Shown here: positions 35,299-43,596 of the stretch, one piece after another
Layout: each line of letters starts with the position of its first letter
Numbering within the stretch: position 1 is the stretch's first letter
Origin: CAJQQY01 sp045106765
Lineage (GTDB): Bacteria > Bacteroidota > Bacteroidia > Chitinophagales > Saprospiraceae
Reading direction: 5' to 3'
Length of the DNA: 64,000 nucleotides
NCBI GenBank assembly: GCA_045106765.1
Contig: JBGCFD010000161.1
Span: forward strand, 1 to 64,000
Position numbers and translations under genes: made by a program
The notes under the pieces: model-generated
The model's input: the letters and a program-made list of their open reading frames with translations, nothing else
The model's database searches: none
What the model was told of the DNA's origin: nothing

Positions 35299-37221
35299 AT
35301 GGGTGAACAAAAAGTATCCTTACTTCAAGATGACGCGCAAATGCAAAATTTTGTGCGCTTACTTTTAAATGATGTTAGAGCCATGGAATATATGCTCGAA
35401 AATGATTGGTTCGAATCAGGAATCACTCGGATTGGTGCCGAGCAAGAAATGTGTATGGTGCATAATGAAAATTTAAAACCCGCTTGCATTGCAGTAGAGG
35501 CATTAGAGAAAATGAAAAAATGGGATTGGGTCGAGACGGAACTCGCTCGATTTAATTTGGAAACTAACTTGACGCCACGAGAATTTAAAGGGAAATGTTT
35601 GAGCCTTTTGGAAAATGAAAATAATAAAAACTTAGCCAACATCCGCAAGGTCGTCAATAAAATGGGTGCTGACATTATCCTCACCGGAATCCTTCCTACT
35701 TTAAATAAAGACGATTTAGGTTTTCATAATTTAACTCCTCAGAAAAGATATTTCGCACTCATGGAAGCGATGAAACAACAATTGATCGGAAGTGATTTTG
35801 AGTTGCGGTTGACTGGAATTGATGAATTGTTGGTGCGGCATGATTCGCCATTGTTGGAAGCAGTAAATACGAGTTTTCAAGTTCACCTTCAGATTGAGCC
35901 AAAGGATTTTGTCAAGATGTATAATATATCTCAAGCGTTGGCGGCACCGATTTTAGCAATGGCAGCTAACTCTCCGATTGTATTTGGTCGGAGGCTGTGG
36001 CATGAAAGTAGAATTGCGATGTTCCAACAAGCCATCGATACTCGAACGACACACGACCATATGCGTGAGCGATATCCACGAGTTAGTTTTGGAAATGGTT
36101 GGTTGGAAGATTCTGTGTTGAATATTCATCGAGAAGATATTGCTCGATTTAGAGTGTTGATTAGTAGCGATGTGGAGGAAGATGCTTTTGAAAAAATTTC
36201 CAAAAAGATAGCTCCGAAGTTGCGAGCGTTGCAAGTTCATAACTCAACAGTTTATCGTTGGAACCGACCTTGCTATGGAATTTCTCCAAATGGAAAACCA
36301 CATTTAAGAATTGAAAATCGAGTGATTCCTGCTGGACCAACGGTGTTGGATGAAGTAGCGAATGCAGCATTTTGGTTAGGAGCAATGATGGGCATGGCTG
36401 ATAAAGTTGATGATGTTACAGAACATATTTCATGGTCAGATGTGCGAGATAATTTTGGGAAAGCAGCACGTTTTGGAATTGATTCTAACTTCACTTGGTT
36501 TAAGGATAAAAAAATTGGTGTGTGCGAATTAGTGCGTAAAGAATTAATTCCAATCGCACGAGCAGGTTTGAAAAAAATGAAAGTTGTTCAAAAAGATATT
36601 GATCGATATATGGACGTGATCGAAGGAAGAGCTAAAGCTCATATGAATGGAGCAAGATGGCAGTTGCGTGCATTTACCAAACTAAAAGAAGAAACAAGTC
36701 GAGACGAAGCATTAAGTGTATTGACTGCATCAATTATTGAAAATCAAAATAAAGGTCTTCCGGGACACAAATGGAAAATGCCAGAACTAACTGATCTCAA
36801 AGAATACCGACCTTCCAAAATCAAGGTGGAAGAATTTATGCAAACCGATTTATTTACTGTCCAAAAAGATGACATCGTCGAACTCGTTGCGGAGATGATG
36901 GATTGGCGAGAAATTAGTTTTACACCTGTCGAAAATACTAAAGGTGATTTAATTGGTTTAGTGAGTTCCAAAATGATTTTGCGACACCTCGTCAAAGGAA
37001 ATCGATTGCATGAAAAAGGAACAGGAACAGTAAAAGATATTATGATGAAGAATCCTCCAACTATTTCTTCTGATGCCACAATTTTGGAAGCAATGAAAAA
37101 AATGCGAGAAGCCAAAATCGGATGCCTTCCTGTGATCAAAGGAAAAGAATTAATTGGATTGATTACGCAGATGGATTTCCTGAGAATATCAGGAAGACTA
37201 ATTGAAAGATTAGAACCTTAA
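35299..37221 (+). CDS. Glutamate-cysteine ligase family 2 protein fused to a CBS-domain pair
   Basis: A 640-residue soluble protein. Residues about 40-480 show the GCS2-type carboxylate-amine ligase fold (RIGAEQEMCMV near the start, ELRLTGIDELLVRHDSPLLE, HLRIENRVIPAGPT). Residues about 515-635 are two CBS motifs (VEEFMQTDLFTVQKDDIVEL and VKDIMMKNPPTISSDATILE), normally binding adenine nucleotides. The ligase would join a glutamate to an amine such as cysteine, as in low-molecular-weight thiol synthesis, with activity tuned by energy state. The fused CBS pair is an unusual feature. The gene is single; the next gene follows after a palindromic spacer. Confidence 0.8.
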   Translation: MGEQKVSLLQDDAQMQNFVRLLLNDVRAMEYMLENDWFESGITRIGAEQEMCMVHNENLKPACIAVEALEKMKKWDWVETELARFNLETNLTPREFKGKCLSLLENENNKNLANIRKVVNKMGADIILTGILPTLNKDDLGFHNLTPQKRYFALMEAMKQQLIGSDFELRLTGIDELLVRHDSPLLEAVNTSFQVHLQIEPKDFVKMYNISQALAAPILAMAANSPIVFGRRLWHESRIAMFQQAIDTRTTHDHMRERYPRVSFGNGWLEDSVLNIHREDIARFRVLISSDVEEDAFEKISKKIAPKLRALQVHNSTVYRWNRPCYGISPNGKPHLRIENRVIPAGPTVLDEVANAAFWLGAMMGMADKVDDVTEHISWSDVRDNFGKAARFGIDSNFTWFKDKKIGVCELVRKELIPIARAGLKKMKVVQKDIDRYMDVIEGRAKAHMNGARWQLRAFTKLKEETSRDEALSVLTASIIENQNKGLPGHKWKMPELTDLKEYRPSKIKVEEFMQTDLFTVQKDDIVELVAEMMDWREISFTPVENTKGDLIGLVSSKMILRHLVKGNRLHEKGTGTVKDIMMKNPPTISSDATILEAMKKMREAKIGCLPVIKGKELIGLITQMDFLRISGRLIERLEP

Positions 37222-37222
37222 G

Positions 37223-37307
37223 TTTAATGGTGAATGGTTAACGGTGAATGGTTAATACCATAGTGTAATTAAATCGTGGTATTAATCATTAACCGTTCAC
37301 TATTAAA
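37223..37307. repeat. Palindromic spacer element (GTGAATGGTTAAT family)
   Basis: Left arm 37223-37260 contains two tandem GGTGAATGGTTAA units; right arm 37277-37307 is the reverse complement of one of them with a few mismatches and pairs across TTTAAT...ACCA. A reduced relative is at 14345-14374. No ORF. Confidence 0.6.
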
Positions 37308-37415
37308 TATAAAACCTTAATTGAGTTTAAGTGTTTGATATTTTAGAATGAAGAACTAACTCAGGAGTGTTTGAGATAGTTCTTCTTTTTTTTTGAAAAA
37401 ATTAAAATCAAATCA

Positions 37416-38468
37416 ATGTTTCTAAAACAATTCGGAGGAAAAGTAAAAAAAGAAGACGTCGAAAAATATAAACAATCTCCAAATTGGAGAGATGGTTCTT
37501 TTCAAAATTTAGAAGAAACTGATCTGAATGGAGATCTCTGGAAATTACCCAGCATCATTTATAAACAACTCAAAGGCAAAGAAGGGATGTATCCAAAACA
37601 ATCTTTGCCAGTCGTTCCTTTTGATTTAGAAAAATTTATGGAGCCATCAGAGGAAGCAAAATTTATCTGGTATGGACATTCCGTTTTGTTGATACGAATG
37701 AATGGGAAAACACTTTTGATTGATCCGATGCTTGGAAATAATACGACGCCAATAGCACCAATGGCGACTAAACGTTTTTCTAAAAACACATTATCGCTCA
37801 TTGATGATTTTCCAATAATTGATTTGGTTTTGTTGACGCATGATCACTATGATCATTTGGATTTAGATAGTATCGAAAAACTAAAACCGAAAGTCAAACA
37901 GTTTTATGTAGCACTAGGAGTGAAGCGACATTTGGTGAGTTGGGGAGTGGATGCGGAAAAAATTATAGAGTTCGATTGGTGGGATAATCACGACTTGGAA
38001 GACATCAAGATTACGTTTACGCCAACTCGACATTTTTCAGGAAGAGGATTGACTGATCGGTTAAAAACACTTTGGGGTGGTTGGGTTTTTAAAACGGACA
38101 ATGAAAATATTTGGTTTAGTGGAGATGGAGGTTATGGAAAACACTTTAAAGAAATTGGAAAAAAACTGGCCCCATTTGATTTTGGATTTATGGAATGTGG
38201 ACAGTACAATGAAGATTGGCGACCGATACATTTATTCCCTGACGAAAGTGTGCAAGCTGCGAATGATGCAGGAGCAAAAAAAATAATGCCTGTTCATTGT
38301 GCTGGATTTGCGTTGTCTTATGCACATGCGTGGAAGGAACCGATTGAAGAATTTGTTGGAGCTGCGGAGGAATTGAATACGTCATTTTTGATTCCAAGGA
38401 TTGGGGAGATTTTTACGAAGTCATCTGTGATGGGAAATAAGTGGTGGGAGGAGGTTGATGGGGAGTAG
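37416..38468 (+). CDS. Metallo-beta-lactamase-fold hydrolase (NAPE-PLD/UlaG-like)
   Basis: A 350-residue hydrolase with the MBL metal motif THDHYDHLD (His142, His144, Asp146, His147), further ligands in TPTRHFSGRG and FSGDGGYG, and a late His in MPVHCAGFALSYAHAW. The arrangement resembles NAPE-hydrolysing phospholipase D-like and UlaG-like enzymes acting on phosphodiester or lactone bonds; the substrate cannot be told from the sequence. There is no signal peptide. It is a single gene after the palindromic spacer. Confidence 0.85.
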   Translation: MFLKQFGGKVKKEDVEKYKQSPNWRDGSFQNLEETDLNGDLWKLPSIIYKQLKGKEGMYPKQSLPVVPFDLEKFMEPSEEAKFIWYGHSVLLIRMNGKTLLIDPMLGNNTTPIAPMATKRFSKNTLSLIDDFPIIDLVLLTHDHYDHLDLDSIEKLKPKVKQFYVALGVKRHLVSWGVDAEKIIEFDWWDNHDLEDIKITFTPTRHFSGRGLTDRLKTLWGGWVFKTDNENIWFSGDGGYGKHFKEIGKKLAPFDFGFMECGQYNEDWRPIHLFPDESVQAANDAGAKKIMPVHCAGFALSYAHAWKEPIEEFVGAAEELNTSFLIPRIGEIFTKSSVMGNKWWEEVDGE

Positions 38469-38601
38469 TTTCTTTTGCTATTTTAGAGGGGTGCTGATTT
38501 TAAATTATCTTGTGGTAGATAGTTATGTTATAGGTGCGTATATATATATACAATTTGGGTGAAATTAAGATGAAAAATGAATATTTAAAATAAAAATTGC
38601 T

Positions 38602-39303
38602 ATGGTAAAAAGAGTAAGAGGAGTACTATTAATTTCAGTATTCCCAATAATAAGTTGTAAAAAAGAATATCCATCTAATAATAAATTTATAAACTATGAG
38701 AAAATCTATACGTATGATGATCTCTTCAAAGAAAAATCAGTAATCAATGTTGAGCAGGATGAAAAAGTTGAATTTCATAATATAGACACAATTCAATCTA
38801 AAGAATATTTATATAAAATAGAATATTTTTCTGAAGAGGGAGATCAAGAATTAATTTGGGGAGCTATATCAATGCTAGTAAAAATAGGTAAAACAAAATT
38901 AGCTGGTGAGTATTTATGGGTACCATATGAATTACATGGAGAATGTTGGGCAGAAAATGAAAATGTAAAAATGATTCTAGAACCAAGATTCAAATATATT
39001 CATGAACCCGAAAATAGAATAATGACCTGGATGTACCTAGGAAGTTCAGTTGGAGGTTCCAACTCTAATAGTAAATTAACTTCAGATTCAAATGGTTCAG
39101 ATTTAAGTTTAAGTGGAACAATACACGTCAACGCTATTCATCTTAATTTAATTAGTAAGGAGGAAGGAATTGAAGTTGTTCCACATAGAAAAGAAAAAAA
39201 TATTGATACGTTAATATTAGAAAGTAATTTCCCATTATTGAAAAAAATATTCAAAACTGATAAAGAAATTCAGCGGAAACAAATTAGTATTGTTAAAAAA
39301 TAA
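38602..39303 (+). CDS. Orphan lipoprotein-like protein, possible cassette gene
   Basis: A 233-residue protein with a lipobox-like IISC (Cys19) after a rather charged N-terminus (MVKRVRG). No family is recognised; a Gly/Ser/Asn-rich loop (SSVGGSNSNSKL) is near the centre. The gene is AT-rich, stands alone between unrelated genes, and its stop codon at 39301-39303 is immediately followed by the attC-like hairpin at 39304-39375, which is the layout of an integron gene cassette. That reading is inference; no second site was found upstream. Confidence 0.55.
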   Translation: MVKRVRGVLLISVFPIISCKKEYPSNNKFINYEKIYTYDDLFKEKSVINVEQDEKVEFHNIDTIQSKEYLYKIEYFSEEGDQELIWGAISMLVKIGKTKLAGEYLWVPYELHGECWAENENVKMILEPRFKYIHEPENRIMTWMYLGSSVGGSNSNSKLTSDSNGSDLSLSGTIHVNAIHLNLISKEEGIEVVPHRKEKNIDTLILESNFPLLKKIFKTDKEIQRKQISIVKK

Positions 39304-39375
39304 AACAGTACCCAGCAATGCATCAGCCTTCATTGGCAGCAAAAGCTGCCAACGCCGCCGATGCGGGGACGTTAG
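39304..39375 (+). other. attC-like GC-rich hairpin after the 38602 gene
   Basis: Directly after the stop codon: AAC (39304-39306), GTACCC, GCATC (39320-39324), TTGGCAGC (39333-39340), loop AAAA, GCTGCCAA (39345-39352), GATGC (39360-39364), GGGGAC, GTT (39371-39373). Outer and inner pairs match in order, giving a long imperfect cruciform ending in AAC/GTT cores. The GC content is far above its surroundings. Core bases beyond the triplets do not fit the textbook consensus. Confidence 0.45.
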
Positions 39376-39501
39376 TGGCAATTACACAGAAAAAATATAA
39401 AGGAGCTAATACCCTCTTATTTGAAAATCCATATTAAAACACTTTTCATGAACAAAATAAAAATTTTAATAGGAATATTTATAGGCTATCAGCAAAGCAT
39501 A

Positions 39502-39538
39502 AAATGTTCATGAGGGCTCTGTGCGCTCATGAACATTT
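39502..39538. repeat. Perfect 13-bp hairpin in the convergent gap
   Basis: AAATGTTCATGAG (39502-39514) pairs with CTCATGAACATTT (39526-39538). Possibly a terminator for the neighbouring genes; just upstream ATG 39448 opens a 21-codon leader-like ORF of unknown status. Confidence 0.5.
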
Positions 39539-39569
39539 ATTCAGACCGTCAATAAAATCCATCAATCTT

Positions 39570-39866
39570 CTACCCAATCACCGACATCTCATTAATCGAG
39601 AATTCCTCCACCGCTCCATCCGTCGCTTTCATATATTCCGCCAACTGTTCATTCCCCATATGCTTTTGCCATAGTTCTCGATTTGTCCAATTTTCATAAA
39701 ACAAAAATAAATTTTCGTTTTCATTATCCTGATGAAGATCATAATTAATGCAACCTTCTTCTGCTCTAGTACTATCAATTAGTTTGAGCAATTCTGTTTT
39801 TACTAATTCTCTTTTTTCTTCTTTTGCTAGAATTTTAGCGACAATAGTTAGTTTTTGATTTGGCAT
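39570..39866 (-). CDS. Antibiotic biosynthesis monooxygenase (ABM) domain protein
   Basis: 98 residues from the Met at 39866 (MPNQKLTIVAKILAKEEKRE); the longer reading from 39914 adds 16 non-family residues. The dimeric alpha-beta barrel pattern is clear: ILAKEEKRELVKTELLKLID, EEGCINYDLHQD, NLFLFYENWTNRELWQKHM. These proteins are usually quinol/quinone monooxygenases such as YgiN. It is last on the strand that carries the LLM, SDR and QOR genes and may be co-expressed with them; a hairpin element (39908-39986) sits just upstream. Confidence 0.85.
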   Translation of the reverse strand: MPNQKLTIVAKILAKEEKRELVKTELLKLIDSTRAEEGCINYDLHQDNENENLFLFYENWTNRELWQKHMGNEQLAEYMKATDGAVEEFSINEMSVIG

Positions 39867-39907
39867 TTTTTTATAAATTATAAGGTGATTAAATTGATTT
39901 TGCAATG

Positions 39908-39986
39908 TTACCACATAGGCACATAGTAAACATAGATTTTATTTTTTGTATAAAAAAATTATGTGTTCTATATGCCTATGTGGTAA
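39908..39986. repeat. Intergenic hairpin, CACATAG family copy 2
   Basis: 27-nt arms (39908-39934 and 39960-39986), 24 of 27 positions paired, built on TTACCACATAGGCACATAG. Homologous to 22149-22230. It lies between the co-directional QOR and ABM genes. Confidence 0.8.
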
Positions 39987-40007
39987 AAAAATATGCAGGG
40001 TTAATTG

Positions 40008-41021
40008 CTAAAATTGGATAACCGTTTTTCCAATAGTTTTTCCAGATTCTTGCATCTTGTGTGCTTCTTTTAAATTTTCCACAGTAAACCCTTCCAAGGT
40101 AGTTGTCAAAGTTGTTTGCAAAGTTCCATCATCCAACAACTTGGAAATATTATTTAAAATTTCATGTTGTCGATCTATATCATCAGTTGCAAACATTGAA
40201 CGAGTATACATGAATTCCCAAGAAATGGAAACACTCTTCGTTTTGAATATATTCAAGTTTAAAGGTTCACTACTTGCGGTAATTGATACAATATGACCTT
40301 GAGGTTTAATGATATCTGCCATGGTTTCCCAATAGCCTCCTAAGTCTACAAAATCCAAAATATAATTCACATGAGTATGACCTATTTTTTCTAACTCAGC
40401 TTTTAGATCATAGTGATTAACGACAAAGTCAGCGCCTAATTTTTTACACCAATTGGAAGTCTCAGGTCGTGATGCTGTGGCGATGACTGTAAGATTTCCA
40501 ATTTTCTTGGCGAGTTGGATGGCAATAGAACCAACACCTCCTGCACCTGCCAGTATTAAAACCATTTTTCCTTTGTCTGTTTCAGGGTTCACTTTGATTC
40601 TATCGAATAAAGATTCCCACGCAGTCAATCCAGTTAGTGGCATGGCTGCAGATTCAGCGATGGTTAAGTTTTTAGGTTTGTGTCCTACGATGCGTTCATC
40701 GATAAGTTGATACTCCGCATTGCTTCCGCTTCGAGTAAGGTCTCCCGCATAGAAAACTTCATCGCCAACTTTGAATCTAGAACTTTTATCACCGACGGCT
40801 TCGACAATACCGACAGCATCCCAGCCAATAATTTTTGGTGTATCGAGAGTGGTATCTTTTGCTGCAGTTTGTCTAATTTTAAAGTCGACAGGGTTAACTG
40901 AAATAGCTGATATTTTTACTAAAAGATCATAACCAGTTGGAGTTGGTTTTTCTGTTTCAAACTCAATGAAACTTTTATTTTCTGAAATGGGTAATGATTG
41001 TTTAAATCCTATTGCTTTCAT
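40008..41021 (-). CDS. Zinc-type alcohol dehydrogenase-like quinone oxidoreductase
   Basis: A 337-residue medium-chain dehydrogenase/reductase without structural zinc cysteines. The GroES-like N-terminal half has PVDFKIRQ and IIGWDAVGIVEAVGD; the cofactor loop is LILAGAGGVGSIAIQLAKKI, indicating NADPH use. Members reduce quinones or alpha,beta-unsaturated carbonyls, fitting the electrophile-response context (HxlR regulator, SDR, LLM and ABM genes). It is third on the strand after LLM and SDR. Confidence 0.85.
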   Translation of the reverse strand: MKAIGFKQSLPISENKSFIEFETEKPTPTGYDLLVKISAISVNPVDFKIRQTAAKDTTLDTPKIIGWDAVGIVEAVGDKSSRFKVGDEVFYAGDLTRSGSNAEYQLIDERIVGHKPKNLTIAESAAMPLTGLTAWESLFDRIKVNPETDKGKMVLILAGAGGVGSIAIQLAKKIGNLTVIATASRPETSNWCKKLGADFVVNHYDLKAELEKIGHTHVNYILDFVDLGGYWETMADIIKPQGHIVSITASSEPLNLNIFKTKSVSISWEFMYTRSMFATDDIDRQHEILNNISKLLDDGTLQTTLTTTLEGFTVENLKEAHKMQESGKTIGKTVIQF

Positions 41022-41053
41022 TATTTTTTAATATTTGTATTTGATAATTTTTC

Positions 41054-41139
41054 AACGGAGAGGTGCAGAGATGCAGAGTCTTTTAATTTTTTTTTCTTTG
41101 AAAAAAAACATATTTCTGCGTCTTCAGATCTCTTCGTTT
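41054..41139. repeat. Imperfect hairpin between SDR and QOR genes
   Basis: Left arm 41054-41078 (AACGGAGAGGTGCAGAGATG) pairs with right arm 41114-41139 (CTGCGTCTTCAGATCTCTTC) with several mismatches. It resembles the GCAGAGATGCAGAG-type spacers of other Bacteroidota. Only one copy in the window. Confidence 0.5.
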
Positions 41140-41157
41140 AGAAATGAAATAGTTATT

Positions 41158-41955
41158 TTATTTTTCTAAAAATCCATCTGTTGTTTTGATTAGTTGATTG
41201 ATAGCCGTCTCTTCATAAGCATCAGCATGTGCTTCTCCAAAACTTCCTCTGTCATTGTCAAAATATTTTCCTGAATCATTTTTATACTTTTCATCAACTG
41301 CCAAATCATATAAAATATTGGCTCCTTTATCTGCCGAAGACCAAAATTTTCCATAAGCTTCTTTGACCATATTTGTATTGAGCAATGATCCTGGATTTAC
41401 TGCAATGGTATTTATGTTGGGTAGTTTTTCCGCTAAATAAAAACTCCACATTGTTAAGGCTAGCTTACTTTGAGCGTAAGATGCTTGTTCAGATAAATTG
41501 GACTTCTTAACTAATGCTTCGTAAGTAACAGGAGCTTGCGCAGCTGAACTTAGATTGATAAGTCGTGGAGCTTTTGCTTGATCGAGTAAAGAAATTAATT
41601 CTCTCGTCAATAGGTAAGGTGCTAAATAATTGACGACCAATCTTAAGTCTATCCCATCTTTATTTGCAGCCACCGAACTTTTAAAAACACCAGCATTATT
41701 AATGAGCACATCTAGAGAAGGGATTTCATTTTTTACTTCTTGCGCCATTTTTTTGACAGCATCCAAATCTGAAAAATCGGCTACGAATCCTTTTATATTT
41801 TCATTGTTGGATGTGGATTTTATTTCATTGATTACTTCTGATAATTTTTTCGAATTTCTTCCGTGTAAGAAAACCGTGTGGCCATCCTTAGCTAATTTGA
41901 TAGCTGTTAATTTTCCGATGCCATCGGTACTTCCTGTGATTAAAATGTTTTTCAT
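41158..41955 (-). CDS. Short-chain dehydrogenase/reductase (SDR)
   Basis: A 265-residue SDR. The cofactor motif TGSTDGIGKLTAIKLAKDG (residues 7 onward) and the downstream HGRNSKK favour NADP(H); NNAG is present, the catalytic serine is in INLSSAAQ and the YxxxK motif in YAQSK. It overlaps the stop of the LLM gene by 4 bp (ATGA), so the two are translationally coupled. The pattern is that of retinol-dehydrogenase-like SDRs of broad carbonyl specificity. Substrate unknown. Confidence 0.9.
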   Translation of the reverse strand: MKNILITGSTDGIGKLTAIKLAKDGHTVFLHGRNSKKLSEVINEIKSTSNNENIKGFVADFSDLDAVKKMAQEVKNEIPSLDVLINNAGVFKSSVAANKDGIDLRLVVNYLAPYLLTRELISLLDQAKAPRLINLSSAAQAPVTYEALVKKSNLSEQASYAQSKLALTMWSFYLAEKLPNINTIAVNPGSLLNTNMVKEAYGKFWSSADKGANILYDLAVDEKYKNDSGKYFDNDRGSFGEAHADAYEETAINQLIKTTDGFLEK

Positions 41956-42929
41956 GATATTGTTTTTTCTTTTTCGGTTAAATGAAATTGAGGCAAAACT
42001 TTCTTTGCGAGTTCCTCCAAAGTCTCCTCCATATTCCTTGAATTAAATCTTAAGTTGAGCATGACGTGATTGACTCCGATTTCTTTTAATTGATGTAAAT
42101 ATTCATTCAAATAATTAGTCCCAATTCTAAAACCTAAATGAATTGGTTGAGGTGAGAAGTCATCATCTTTTTGTAAATCAATATATAAAGATTGCATAAA
42201 TGGCTTATCATGTTCTTGGTTTTTTAAAACCAAATTCCGCCATTGTGAAATGGTATGTTGTTGCTGATATAAATTTCGGGGGTAATACATCCAACCATCC
42301 CCATGCGCTGCATTCCATTCGATAGATTGTCGACTGCTTCCTGTGATAATCATTGGAATTTTATGAGCAGTAGGTTTTGGAAGTATATCAATATGTCCTT
42401 TTAAGTTTCCATAATATTGAGTTGCTAAAGTTGGAAAACTATTCTGTGCTTCGCGAATATAGGCAAAAGCTTCTCGAAACAATTCTCCTCTTTTTTCATA
42501 ATCAATTCCCATCGCAGGATACTCATCAAATCGATCTCCTGACGCGACTCCCAAAATTAATCTTCCTCCAGATAATTGATCAATTGTGGCAACAGACTTT
42601 GCTACATGAACAGGATGATGTAATGGCAAAGCAATACTTCCTATACCTAAACCGATCTCGGAAGTTTGACCTGACAAATATCCTAAATAAGTGAACGGAT
42701 CAAATGTCTGGCCTGCATCTCCAAAGGAAGGTACATTAAAAGGAACATCTCGAATCCACAAAGCTTTGAAACCTAATTGTTCTACCAGTTGTACCTTTTT
42801 TAAATGATGGATCATCGATGGAACAGGACTCTGTGCATAATTTTCAATGGGAACCACTATTCCTAAACTCAATTGCTTGGGTTTAAAAACACTATTGTAA
42901 GCTTTGTTGATTGATTCGAATTTTTGCAT
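41952..42929 (-). CDS. LLM-class (luciferase-like) flavin oxidoreductase
   Basis: A 325-residue TIM-barrel flavin enzyme of the bacterial luciferase-like family: LGIVVPIE near the start, FKALWIRDVPF, then TSEIGLGIGSIALPLHHPVH and LSGGRLILGVASGDR, which contact FMN or F420. It is the first gene of the leftward oxidoreductase set, divergent from the HxlR regulator. Members oxidise or reduce diverse carbonyls, alkenes or aldehydes. The intergenic region carries several AGTATAGTTT-like boxes that may be the HxlR operators. Confidence 0.9.
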   Translation of the reverse strand: MQKFESINKAYNSVFKPKQLSLGIVVPIENYAQSPVPSMIHHLKKVQLVEQLGFKALWIRDVPFNVPSFGDAGQTFDPFTYLGYLSGQTSEIGLGIGSIALPLHHPVHVAKSVATIDQLSGGRLILGVASGDRFDEYPAMGIDYEKRGELFREAFAYIREAQNSFPTLATQYYGNLKGHIDILPKPTAHKIPMIITGSSRQSIEWNAAHGDGWMYYPRNLYQQQHTISQWRNLVLKNQEHDKPFMQSLYIDLQKDDDFSPQPIHLGFRIGTNYLNEYLHQLKEIGVNHVMLNLRFNSRNMEETLEELAKKVLPQFHLTEKEKTIS

Positions 42930-42938
42930 TATTTTTGT

Positions 42939-43010
42939 ACTATAGTTTTTATAGTTGCAAAAATAAGTATAGTTTTAAACCTAAACAATAACGGTCCAAA
43001 AGTATAGTTT
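42939..43010. promoter_or_regulatory. Divergent promoter/operator region between LLM and HxlR genes
   Basis: Contains ACTATA-gtttt-TATAGT (42939-42955) and two direct copies of AGTATAGTTT (42966-42975 and 43001-43010). On the minus strand TATTTTTG (42958-42965) fits the TAnnTTTG element and lies among these boxes. HxlR-family proteins act on such divergent promoters; binding here is inferred. Confidence 0.5.
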
Positions 43011-43035
43011 AATTTTTTTATAAAAAAGAGAAAAA

Positions 43036-43389
43036 ATGTATAGTATCAAAGGAAAAAAATATCCTTGTTGCACAAGTGTAACGATGGGGGTTATTGGAGG
43101 GAAATGGAAGACAGTTATTTTATTTCATTTGATCGAAGCACCTTTGCGTTATAATGAGTTAAGGAAAAAAATGGAAGGTGTCACCGAGCGAACTTTAAGT
43201 TTGCAATTGAAAAAACTAGAAGAGGATGGTGTGATTCAAAGAAAAGTTTTCACTAAAAAACCTCCTTTAAAAGTAGAATACTCTTTGACGGATTTTGGAA
43301 AAACACTTATTCCGCTTTTGCATGCGATTGCGGAATGGGGAGATTATGTAGTGGAGAATTATGGAGAAACTAATATAAAACCAGCATAA
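43036..43389 (+). CDS. HxlR-family transcriptional regulator
   Basis: A 117-residue winged-helix protein with the HxlR pattern: YPCCTSVTMGVIGGKWKTVI, LIEAPLRYNELRKKMEGVTE, RTLSLQLKKLEEDGVI and YSLTDFGKTLIPLL. The two adjacent cysteines near residues 9-10 sit where redox- or electrophile-sensing cysteines occur in relatives such as YodB/HypR. It diverges from the LLM-SDR-QOR-ABM genes, which it very probably controls in response to quinones or aldehydes. Sensing via cysteine is inference. Confidence 0.9.
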   Translation: MYSIKGKKYPCCTSVTMGVIGGKWKTVILFHLIEAPLRYNELRKKMEGVTERTLSLQLKKLEEDGVIQRKVFTKKPPLKVEYSLTDFGKTLIPLLHAIAEWGDYVVENYGETNIKPA

Positions 43390-43525
43390 AATAAAAAGTT
43401 TCCGAAGGAGGTTCAAGACTTAATTAAAAAACAATTGATACTTTTTAAAGTACTTGTTCAATCGTAGATATAGATGTTAATTTTAGAAGGCGATGAAAGT
43501 ATTTTGGGAGATGACAAAAAAAATA

Positions 43526-43553
43526 AAAGGTGGTCTGAAATCAGACCACCTTT
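43526..43553. terminator. Strong terminator downstream of katG
   Basis: A 13-bp perfect stem (AAAGGTGGTCTGA, 43526-43538, with TCAGACCACCTTT, 43541-43553) and a two-base AA gap, with A and T runs at both sides. Serves both katG and the HxlR gene. Confidence 0.85.
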
Positions 43554-43596
43554 TTTATTCAAATTTTTGTTTATAACAAAACAAACAAAAATAATT

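Noticed and set aside
35325..37139. Several 60-130-codon minus-strand ORFs inside the GCS2-CBS gene
   Set aside because: All antisense to a well-supported coding frame.
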